NCBI GenBank assembly: GCA_030592245.1 | Contig: JAUVJV010000073.1 | Coordinates: 1 to 8,325 of the forward strand | DNA length: 8,325 bases | Source: Candidatus Eiseniibacteriota bacterium | GTDB lineage: Bacteria; Arandabacterota; Arandabacteria; Arandabacterales; Arandabacteraceae | Reading direction: 5' to 3' | Shown here: one piece after another, positions 1-5,337 of the stretch | How positions within the stretch are numbered: position 1 is the first letter of the stretch | Layout of the letters: the number at the start of each line of letters is the position of its first letter | Position numbers and translations under genes: made by a program | Notes under the pieces: model-generated | Told to the model about the DNA's origin: nothing | The model's input: the letters and a program-made list of their open reading frames with translations, nothing else | Databases searched by the model: none

Positions 1-1
1 A

Positions 2-415
2 CGCGGTACGAGCCAGTTGTTGATCGCCGAATCCTTCCGCCTCCTGAAAGAGCAGGGATTCTCGATGGTCTCTCTCGGTACGGCCCCTCTCGCCAATGAA
101 CATGTGGATGATCCGACACAGAGCCGTTTCATCGAGCTGGCATTAGATCTCGCGTTTGACCGCCTGGGGCGCTTCCATCGATATAAGCCCATCTATGAGT
201 TCAAGAAACAATTCGGACCCACTTCCTGGGAAGGCCGTCATCTGGCGTTCTGGCCGCACCGATTCAGTCCCCTTATACTGTATGCTGTCTTGAAGGCTTA
301 TGATCCAAGCGGTGTAAGCGGCAAACTGCGAAGGCAGATTGAACATGCATGGCTGGGTATCAAGAAGATTGATAAGGCACCAAAGAATCTGATCGGCCGG
401 TTGAAGGGGCACTGA
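2..415 (+). CDS. DUF2156 / lysylphosphatidylglycerol synthase C-terminal-like protein, 3' end only
   Basis: The reading frame is already open at the left edge, so the 137 visible residues are the C-terminal part of a longer protein. A TTG at base 17 is probably internal, because the upstream residues (RGTSQLLIAESF) fit the family. Visible family-like features are a helix followed by 'GFSMVSLGTAPL' (residues 19-30) and 'YEFKKQFGPTSWEGRHLAF' (65-83). These match the end of the GNAT-like acyltransferase domain of MprF/LPG synthases and DUF2156 proteins, where a 'F-K-x-x-F-x-P-x-W-x-x-R' signature follows an 'SLG-x-APL' strand. In MprF this domain transfers an aminoacyl group from tRNA to phosphatidylglycerol at the inner membrane. 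DUF2156 relatives are often uncharacterised, so the substrate is open. The N-terminal half, including any flippase membrane segments, is outside the window. Family assignment is from memory of motifs and is fairly sure; the function is not. Confidence 0.72.
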   Translation, partial: RGTSQLLIAESFRLLKEQGFSMVSLGTAPLANEHVDDPTQSRFIELALDLAFDRLGRFHRYKPIYEFKKQFGPTSWEGRHLAFWPHRFSPLILYAVLKAYDPSGVSGKLRRQIEHAWLGIKKIDKAPKNLIGRLKGH

Positions 416-741
416 CCCGGCGGGCAAGCGGCATCTTTGCATCGCTGCCATAGAAGCAGCAACCCTACGAGATGACTGTAATCCTCTTATTCCAGATTCG
501 CAGCTACCCATGCCACTTCGACCCATTCCTGATTCATCCGAAAAGTTCGCAGGTCTTCCTGTTTGGGGACACGTGCGGAACATGTCGGTGAAATCCATCG
601 CGAACTCCACTTGATAACCCAAGATCTCTTATGTCGGAACCATATGAGCTGTCGTGTGTCTTATTAGAGAAGGCGTCGAGACAAGATTATTGGAGCGAAG
701 GGGCGGTGCGCATAGCGCGCATGTTGACAAGGGAGGAGTAT
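416..741. other. Gene-free stretch upstream of the cysteine-cluster envelope protein
   Basis: These 326 bases hold no convincing gene. A 34-codon ATG frame at 510-614 has no ribosome-binding site and no recognisable product. The coding frame of the next gene is open back to 631, but that part lacks a Shine-Dalgarno sequence and would place a charged, non-signal-like extension before an evident signal peptide. No clear rho-independent terminator follows the stop at 415; the GCGGC/GCTGC pairing near 429-450 is too short. A sigma70-like promoter for the gene at 742 must lie here or further upstream, but the only candidates (such as GATTAT near 685 with a poor -35) are weak. No TTAGGC-type dyad like those at 4743-4874 is present. 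Confidence 0.5.
732..736 (+). promoter_or_regulatory. Shine-Dalgarno GGAGG that fixes the start at 742
   Basis: GGAGG sits five bases before the ATG at 742. This decides the start in favour of the internal ATG over the in-frame ATG at 631, because the protein then begins directly with a signal peptide. Confidence 0.8.
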
Positions 742-1410
742 ATGAGATTTCATCTGATGCTGGTTCTCGCATTGTCAGTTTTGGTCGTGGCCTCAGTCAA
801 GACTGCCACTGCCCAGCAATGCGGCCCTGGTTGCCCTGTTTGTTCAGGAAAGGCCGTAGGTGACTTGCTGGCTCCGGCAACATTGTTTGGCTCGGTGCTC
901 TACATCCCTGATGGAGAAGAGGAAACTGCCGTTTTCAATCTTCGCTATGGGCTGTTCCCCTGGATGGATGCCGGCATCGGCTATGCGGTCGATGCGGAAG
1001 AGATTATCTGGAGTGTTCGGTTCGCGCCGGTTACACAGGATGTGGAGGGCTGGCGTCCGGCGCTCATCCTGGGGACGGGCAGCGTGCAAACAGGCGGAAG
1101 TGATCAGTCCGCATTCATTATACTTGCCAAAACTCTGGAGATTGTCGAGGGGCGCTTCGGGGTCGGTCTCGCAGGGGGCTATGCCACAGACCTTCCGGAT
1201 TTCGAGGAGGATTGGGGCCTGGGCACCCTAACGCTGACGTTCTTCGACAGAGTCAGCTCCTTCTACACTTACGATGGAATCAACTCCCATCTCGGCCTGG
1301 CGGTCTTCGCGACAGACTGGCTGACGCTGACCGGTTACTACCTCGAGTTTGAGGAGCCCGGCATGATGGCGGGGATCCAGTGGGGTCCCGGTGGAGAAGA
1401 GGACGAGTAA
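742..1410 (+). CDS. Secreted/envelope protein with N-terminal three-cysteine cluster, probably beta-rich
   Basis: I do not recognise a named family. The 222-residue product starts with a clear signal peptide: Met-Arg, a hydrophobic core at residues 5-18, and a likely cleavage near TATA-QQ at residues 21-26. The mature protein would begin almost at once with the cluster C27-GPG-C31-PV-C34, a CxxxCxxC arrangement. There is no lipobox, so it is not an evident lipoprotein. The remainder is rich in glycine and alternating hydrophobic/aromatic residues (for example FNLRYGLFPWMDAGIGYA at 65-82 and LTLTGYYLEF at 194-203), which suggests amphipathic beta strands. A small outer-membrane barrel or a beta-sandwich envelope protein is the likely type. 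It ends in an acidic tail, GGEEDE. The exported cysteines could bind a metal or form disulfides. It converges on the receptor gene across a hairpin and may be functionally linked, but that is inference. Confidence 0.7.
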   Translation: MRFHLMLVLALSVLVVASVKTATAQQCGPGCPVCSGKAVGDLLAPATLFGSVLYIPDGEEETAVFNLRYGLFPWMDAGIGYAVDAEEIIWSVRFAPVTQDVEGWRPALILGTGSVQTGGSDQSAFIILAKTLEIVEGRFGVGLAGGYATDLPDFEEDWGLGTLTLTFFDRVSSFYTYDGINSHLGLAVFATDWLTLTGYYLEFEEPGMMAGIQWGPGGEEDE

Positions 1411-1450
1411 CTGTTGGCGGTCCCAGTACCAGCCCAGCTATTGAAGGATG

Positions 1451-1480
1451 GCACCGACCGCCTTCACGGGCGGCCGGTGC
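1451..1480. terminator. Hairpin between convergent genes, likely bidirectional terminator
   Basis: The 12-base arms 1451-1462 (GCACCGACCGCC) and 1469-1480 (GGCGGCCGGTGC) pair at 11 of 12 positions, with one A:C mismatch, around a six-base loop. The hairpin lies 40 bases after the stop at 1410 and 23 bases beyond the receptor's stop at 1504, so it suits both convergent transcripts. The flanking T-tracts are weak in both directions (TCCTCCTATC on the plus side), so termination may be partial or partly factor-dependent. Confidence 0.7.
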
Positions 1481-1503
1481 TCCTCCTATCACGTACCCAG
1501 TAG

Positions 1504-3900
1504 TTACAGCCCGATACCACCGTAGAACATGCGTCCGTACACCGGTGCGTACATGAACGCCGCATCATCTGTGTGCTTCTCAGGCTGTACGTAGTTGGTC
1601 AGGTTCCTTCCGCCCACAAACAGATTCACCTGGCGGAAAACGCGCTTCGAGATCTTTCCGTTGATGATCCAGAATGGAGCGGTTTTCTTGATCTTGGTCG
1701 GACCATCGCCATCAGCATAGTAGTCGATATACATGGGACCAGTGAGATAGGCGCCGGATACAAAATCCCAACCGTGCATGGGAATGGTGAAATCAAGCCC
1801 GGCGGTATACTCGGAGAAGCGGGATATGTACTTGCTGTCGCCCTCGTAGGGAGTGCCGACCCAGTCTTCTCTTACGTTCTCATATTCGCCATGGTTGAGA
1901 GTCACACTGGCATCGAGATCCATCCACCGAACTGGTTGCCAGCTTGTATAGAGCTCAAATCCCTGCACATAGGCATCGTCGATGTTCTTCCATTCATACG
2001 TATAGCCCATCCTCGCAGCGTCATAGCTCGCATCCACAATGCCGATCTTGTCCATAAGATAGGTCCGGTAGAAACTGATCCCCCACTGGGTCTTGTTGCC
2101 CTCCCAGTCGGCGGAGAGCGTCAGGCTTCTGGAGCTCTCGGGCATGAGCCCCGGCCCCTTCCAGATCCTGGGGGAACCGCTGCACAGATGAAGATCCTCG
2201 GAGAAGCCGTATGGCACCCTGAATCCGGTCCCAAAACTTCCCCTGAGGTAAATGTCGGATTTGATCTTGTACCTTAGAGCCAGCCTGGGATTGACGGAGG
2301 TCTCATCGTACTTGACCGGCTCGGCCTTCTGGGGTGCCGCGTTTCCAGACCCGAAGAAGTTGTCCTCGGATTGATGCATGTCCACCCGGAGACCGGCCAC
2401 GATCTCCAGTTTCTCGTCGTGGACATATTCGTCCTGCAAGTATAGCCCGACATCGTAGGCGTGTTTGTCACTCTCCGAGGCGTAGCCCGTACCATAGGCA
2501 AGATCGTCCTCATCCACGACGACGTACATCCCGGATTCTTCGAGCCGGCTGTGTGTACACTGAAGCCCTGTGAGCAGCCGGTGCCTGCCGAAGAGGTACC
2601 CATAGTCGATATTGGTTGTGTAAACATCTTCATCGGCGATATAGGGCCGAAGCATGTCAAGCGGAGGCAGTTCGCCGTTAGCATCCTCATAATCGCCGAC
2701 GAAAGTGTCATTGGTCGCGTCTCTCTCGTGGTGGGCGTAGGCTGCGGTGACACTGATATCACTCCCACCCGAGAAAACCTTCTTGTAGGTCCCGTCCAGA
2801 ACATAACGATCCGTGATGATCCGCTCCGTTCCCGGCGTAAAAGGATTCGTGTAAATATCTTCGTCCATCACGCCACCGCGCCGCAGCTCCCGGATGCTCC
2901 TTCCCCGGATCGTCATCCGGCCGCCTGAGCCTAGACTATCGACTATCACGTTGAAGCCGAGGTTTGTGGATTCGGTCATCACCCTGTCGGATATCCCGTC
3001 CGGGTTTCTCACCTCACTGGAGGTCCGGCCGTCTCGCGTCTCGTCAATCGCGTCGCCCGAGGCCCTCTGCGCGAAGATCACGAAGCCGACCCTGTCTATC
3101 GTGGAGGAAGCCCCGAGCTCCAGGCGAGACGTGCCATAGCTGCCGTACTGAAGCAGCAGGTCGAATTGCGGACTGGGCCCCGGCATCGTTGAAATGAGGT
3201 TTATGGCGCCGGCAATGGCCTGGCTCCCATACAGGGCGGATCCCGCACCCTTGACGATCTCCATCCTCTCCACACCGGATGTCCCTATCTGCTGAAGCCC
3301 ATACACAGAAGCCAAACCTGTATAAACAGGCTGCCCATCAATGAGCATCTGGGTATGGTCGGGGCCGAGGCCCTGCAGCCTCACCGTGCTGAAGTTGCAG
3401 GCCTGGCATGCTTGTTCAACCTGCACGCCCGGTTCGCCCTCCAGGGCCTCGTAGATATTGCAGGCGGCCTTGTCCCTGATTGTCTTGCGCGTGATAACCT
3501 CCGTACGTACGGGCACCTCCTTGACATATCTTGGCGTCCGGGTCCCGGTCACGACCACCTCTCCCAACTCGATTGCCGAGACGGCCAGCTCGAAATCGAC
3601 AATTGCTACCTCGCCGGCCGTAACCTTGACTCGCTTTGTGACCTTCCCGTAGCCCATCATGGAGGCAATCATGTCGTATTCACCTTCAACAACACGCGGG
3701 ATGGAGTAATACCCCTTAGTGTCAGTGGCGTCTCCAACCGGTGAGCCCTGCACAATGATATTCACAAAGGGCATGGGCTTGCCCGTCTCCCCATCGATGA
3801 TCGTACCTTCTATGCCGCCCGTTCGGTCTGATGCCAGCAGGGTCATCGGCAGAAGGCCGATCAGTCCCACCGTAAGCACAATGAGAAACACCTGTTTCAT
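1504..3900 (-). CDS. TonB-dependent outer-membrane receptor with CxxC plug motif
   Basis: This 798-residue receptor takes up a ligand across the outer membrane using TonB-transmitted energy. The start at 3898-3900 is chosen because GGAGG lies seven bases upstream and a signal peptide follows at once (residues 1 to about 23, ending LLAS). The frame is open 35 codons further, to 4005, but that part is not signal-like. Residues 28-108 form a carboxypeptidase-regulatory-like domain (GGIEGTIIDGETGKPMPFVN onward). A TonB-box-like EVVVTGTRT is at 114-122. The plug runs about 123-240 and contains C147, C165-QA-C168-N, RLQGLG, MLIDGQPV and SALYGSQAIAGAINLI. The rest is the 22-strand-type barrel, ending YGRMFYGGIGL. 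'GTGFRVPYGFSEDLHLC' (557-573) is a typical family segment. It lies 105 bases downstream of the DtxR-type regulator on the same strand, with no clear promoter between, so they probably form one metal-regulated operon. The ligand is unknown: an iron or other metal chelate is favoured by context, and cobalamin or heme are alternatives. Confidence 0.93.
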   Translation of the reverse strand: MKQVFLIVLTVGLIGLLPMTLLASDRTGGIEGTIIDGETGKPMPFVNIIVQGSPVGDATDTKGYYSIPRVVEGEYDMIASMMGYGKVTKRVKVTAGEVAIVDFELAVSAIELGEVVVTGTRTPRYVKEVPVRTEVITRKTIRDKAACNIYEALEGEPGVQVEQACQACNFSTVRLQGLGPDHTQMLIDGQPVYTGLASVYGLQQIGTSGVERMEIVKGAGSALYGSQAIAGAINLISTMPGPSPQFDLLLQYGSYGTSRLELGASSTIDRVGFVIFAQRASGDAIDETRDGRTSSEVRNPDGISDRVMTESTNLGFNVIVDSLGSGGRMTIRGRSIRELRRGGVMDEDIYTNPFTPGTERIITDRYVLDGTYKKVFSGGSDISVTAAYAHHERDATNDTFVGDYEDANGELPPLDMLRPYIADEDVYTTNIDYGYLFGRHRLLTGLQCTHSRLEESGMYVVVDEDDLAYGTGYASESDKHAYDVGLYLQDEYVHDEKLEIVAGLRVDMHQSEDNFFGSGNAAPQKAEPVKYDETSVNPRLALRYKIKSDIYLRGSFGTGFRVPYGFSEDLHLCSGSPRIWKGPGLMPESSRSLTLSADWEGNKTQWGISFYRTYLMDKIGIVDASYDAARMGYTYEWKNIDDAYVQGFELYTSWQPVRWMDLDASVTLNHGEYENVREDWVGTPYEGDSKYISRFSEYTAGLDFTIPMHGWDFVSGAYLTGPMYIDYYADGDGPTKIKKTAPFWIINGKISKRVFRQVNLFVGGRNLTNYVQPEKHTDDAAFMYAPVYGRMFYGGIGL

Positions 3901-3907
3901 CACCTGT

Positions 3908-3912
3908 CCTCC
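3908..3912 (-). promoter_or_regulatory. Shine-Dalgarno GGAGG for the TonB receptor
   Basis: On the minus strand GGAGG precedes the ATG at 3898-3900 by seven bases. It is the reason for preferring this start over the ATG at 4003-4005, which abuts the regulator's stop codon and lacks a signal peptide behind it. Confidence 0.8.
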
Positions 3913-4005
3913 GTTGCTGTTCCGGCGCACTCGGCCGGTATGGTAATTACCCCTTGGTACGCTAGCCCACGAAGAAGATCGTACCCATTGAGACAGGGAT
4001 ATCAT

Positions 4006-4728
4006 CTAGCCGTTCTCCTCCACCATGACTGCCCCGGCCTCAGCTTTCCTCAGGGAAAGATGATGGCCCTTCACCACGACATCTACCGGGTCACCCGCCG
4101 GCGCAACGCGTTCCATGCGTACCTTCACACCGGGGATTATGCCCATGTCGAGCAGCCTGCGCTTTATGTCCTTCCTTCCCGCAACCCTGACCACGTTTGC
4201 TTCCCGGCCTGCCGGAATCATGTCCAGCATGATGGCCGCTTCAGAGGTAACGGCCTCGCAGAGATCGTCCCCCGCTCCCTCTTGATTCGATTCCACGCTT
4301 TCCCTGACATAGTCGTGGAACGCTGCCAGCCACGGGGCTTGCTCATCAGGGACCGTTTCCGCAAACCGTATGAACATCGCGATTCTCTTGACGGTGCTAT
4401 CGCTCACGCAATGCTCGATGGCACACGCGTCCCTCGCAGCAGTGGCGAGGTCTATCCCGAGAATCTCGTTGAAGAACTTAGCAAGGGTCTTGTGTTTCCT
4501 GTACACCTCCCACGCCAGCACCTCCCCCTCCTGGCTGAGCTCGATATAGCCATACCGCTCGTGAGTAATGAGGCCCTTCGCCACCAGTACCTTGAGTGCC
4601 CCAACCACGGAAGGGCTCTTGACACTGAGGAACTCACCGATATCCTTCACCCTGACGACCCTTCCCCTTAACCCGAGAATCCATATGGCTTCAGCATAGT
4701 CCTCTAAGCTTGCTGAAAGAGTGTGCAA
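4006..4728 (-). CDS. DtxR/MntR-family metal-dependent transcriptional repressor
   Basis: The 240-residue protein has the full three-domain DtxR layout: winged helix (about 5-64), metal-binding/dimerisation domain (about 65-140) and a FeoA/SH3-like C-terminal domain (about 166-237, with 'RLLDMGIIPGVKV' and 'GHHLSLRKAEAG'). Candidate metal ligands fall at the same numbers as in Corynebacterium DtxR: H79, C102, E105 and H106 (in 'DACAIEH'). Position 10 is Asp, as in MntR, not the DtxR Met, and E13 matches MntR E11. Residues 83 and 98 are Ala, so the DtxR ancillary site looks absent. It starts with TTG, supported by AGGAGG seven bases upstream. Such proteins bind operator DNA when loaded with Fe2+ or Mn2+. 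Dyads over its own promoter suggest autorepression, and the downstream receptor would be co-repressed. Family is certain; the sensed metal is not. Confidence 0.95.
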   Translation of the reverse strand: MHTLSASLEDYAEAIWILGLRGRVVRVKDIGEFLSVKSPSVVGALKVLVAKGLITHERYGYIELSQEGEVLAWEVYRKHKTLAKFFNEILGIDLATAARDACAIEHCVSDSTVKRIAMFIRFAETVPDEQAPWLAAFHDYVRESVESNQEGAGDDLCEAVTSEAAIMLDMIPAGREANVVRVAGRKDIKRRLLDMGIIPGVKVRMERVAPAGDPVDVVVKGHHLSLRKAEAGAVMVEENG

Positions 4729-4735
4729 TTGTGAA

Positions 4736-4741
4736 CCTCCT
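4736..4741 (-). promoter_or_regulatory. AGGAGG Shine-Dalgarno supporting a TTG start
   Basis: AGGAGG on the minus strand lies seven bases before the TTG at 4726-4728. This strong site supports the rare TTG initiator, and translation from it gives the expected DtxR N-terminus (SLEDYAEAIW). The weak start codon may keep repressor levels low. Confidence 0.8.
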
Positions 4742-4742
4742 G

Positions 4743-4775
4743 TTAGGATAGCCTATAAATGTTAGGCGTGCCTAA
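4743..4775. promoter_or_regulatory. Tandem operator dyads 1 and 2 at the regulator promoter
   Basis: Site 1 (4743-4756) reads TTAGGATAGCCTAT. Site 2 (4762-4775) reads TTAGGCGTGCCTAA, a perfect six-base inverted repeat with a two-base centre. Their starts are exactly 19 bp apart. Both sit between the -10 element and the Shine-Dalgarno of the regulator gene, over the expected transcription start, so a bound repressor would block initiation. The half-site TTAGG/CCTAA resembles the DtxR/IdeR box half-site (TTAGGTTAG...CCTAA). The assignment to this regulator is inference from position and similarity. Confidence 0.8.
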
Positions 4776-4802
4776 TATATCCGAGAGAGACCTCATTGTC
4801 AA
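4774..4802 (-). promoter_or_regulatory. Sigma70-type promoter of the regulator-receptor operon
   Basis: On the minus strand, TTGACA (4797-4802) is followed after 17 bases by TATATT (4774-4779). This is a near-consensus arrangement. Transcription would start near 4767, inside operator site 2, leaving a leader of roughly 40 bases. The overlap of the -10 with the operator explains how metal-loaded repressor could shut the operon. Confidence 0.82.
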
Positions 4803-4841
4803 GAGCAAAATGACAGGAGCATACAGGAGTAGATCTGAAGG

Positions 4842-4874
4842 TTAGTCTGGCCTAATAAGGTCAATCTGGTCTAA
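4842..4874. promoter_or_regulatory. Tandem operator-like dyads 3 and 4 upstream of the DUF2061 gene
   Basis: Site 3 (4842-4855) is TTAGTCTGGCCTAA, with one mismatched half-site pair. Site 4 (4861-4874) is TCAATCTGGTCTAA, more degenerate. Their starts are 19 bp apart, the same as sites 1 and 2, and they form two copies of a 19-bp direct repeat (4840-4858 and 4859-4877, matching at 14 of 19 positions). The pair lies 80-113 bases before the plus-strand start at 4955. It may control that gene or act as an auxiliary site for the regulator promoter. Site 4 is weak on its own; the conserved spacing is the main support. Confidence 0.6.
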
Positions 4875-4875
4875 T
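4867..4875 (+). promoter_or_regulatory. Possible extended -10 element for the DUF2061 gene
   Basis: TGGTCTAAT fits an extended -10 (TG-N-TATAAT with one mismatch in the hexamer) and overlaps operator-like site 4. No good -35 is present at 16-18 bases. If used, it would give a leader of about 70 bases and place the gene under the same metal control. This is tentative; other AT-rich stretches such as TATATC at 4914-4919 are alternatives. Confidence 0.3.
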
Positions 4876-4943
4876 GTGGACAGAATCGAAATCCGATAGA
4901 GTCTGTGGGGTTCTATATCAAGCAGAGCGCTATAGGAAATGAT

Positions 4944-4948
4944 GGAGG
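4944..4948 (+). promoter_or_regulatory. GGAGG Shine-Dalgarno deciding a GTG start
   Basis: GGAGG precedes the GTG at 4955 by six bases. The nearby ATG at 4950 is in another frame, and an in-frame TGA at 4940-4942 bars a longer product, so GTG is the only credible start. Confidence 0.8.
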
Positions 4949-4954
4949 TATGGC

Positions 4955-5251
4955 GTGGATACCAAGAGGCGGTCCTGGGTCAAGTCGCTTACGTGGCGGG
5001 CATTTGGAATCATCCTTCTGGGGGTGATCACGCTCTTGATAACAAAAGACTGGAAAGCGATGACCACGATTACCCTGTTGTTCCACGGGATTCGTCTGAT
5101 CCTGTATTACTACCATGAGAGGATATGGGAGCGCGTCTCCTGGGGAAAAGTGAAGCATCCTCTTGCCGACCTGCCTGTGACACGGGGTCTGACGCCCGAG
5201 GATCTCCAGATAGTCAAGGATAAGCTGAGAGGTATGGGATATATCGACTGA
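4955..5251 (+). CDS. DUF2061 small membrane protein
   Basis: The 98-residue product matches the DUF2061 pattern. It has a basic 'KRRSWVKSLTWR' start (4-15), a first membrane segment (about 16-30), a second (about 37-52), and the hallmark 'LYYYHERIWERVSWG' (50-64). A soluble tail (65-98) contains 'HPLADLPVTRGLTPEDL'. The function of the family is unknown. The protein should sit in the inner membrane with two helices and a cytoplasmic tail, if the positive-inside rule holds. It is transcribed divergently from the regulator, and operator-like sites 3 and 4 lie between, which suggests but does not prove metal control. It is a single-gene unit that converges on the polyferredoxin gene, with 86 bases between the stops and no clear terminator hairpin there. 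Confidence 0.85.
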   Translation: MDTKRRSWVKSLTWRAFGIILLGVITLLITKDWKAMTTITLLFHGIRLILYYYHERIWERVSWGKVKHPLADLPVTRGLTPEDLQIVKDKLRGMGYID

Positions 5252-5337
5252 GTGAGATTCAAGCTGACGATAGCGAGTTGTTGCCGAAAACCTTGGCCTG
5301 AAAAACCGGTTCCACTTCGCAGTCTCATCGAACCACA

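Noticed and set aside
510..614. 34-codon ATG frame in the gene-free stretch
   Set aside because: No ribosome-binding site and no recognisable composition or motif; such frames are expected by chance.
631..741. In-frame extension of the cysteine-cluster envelope protein back to the ATG at 631
   Set aside because: It has no Shine-Dalgarno sequence and would bury an obvious signal peptide behind 37 charged residues; GGAGG before the ATG at 742 is decisive.
820..843. CxxxCxxC in the envelope protein as a radical-SAM motif
   Set aside because: The protein is exported, small and has none of the other radical-SAM features; the spacing match is coincidental.
1573..2277. Long plus-strand open frame (234 codons) opposite the TonB receptor
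   Set aside because: It lies entirely antisense to a clearly coding receptor frame and has no family-like motifs; other antisense frames over the regulator, polyferredoxin and GH13 genes were set aside for the same reason.
3901..4005. In-frame extension of the TonB receptor to the ATG at 4003-4005, next to the regulator stop
   Set aside because: The 35 added residues are not signal-like, and GGAGG plus a signal peptide mark the ATG at 3898-3900. The same stretch holds a GGTAATTACC palindrome (3942-3951) and a 5-bp stem (3922-3938), both too short to call a regulatory element.
4015..4230. FeoA domain on the regulator as a novel gene fusion
   Set aside because: The SH3-like C-terminal domain of full-length DtxR proteins is related to FeoA, so this is the ordinary three-domain layout, not a new fusion.
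5252..5337. Terminator between the convergent DUF2061 and polyferredoxin genes
   Set aside because: Only short, interrupted pairings (AACC/GGTT near 5290-5312, TGAGA/TCTCA some 60 bases apart) were found; not enough to call a hairpin.
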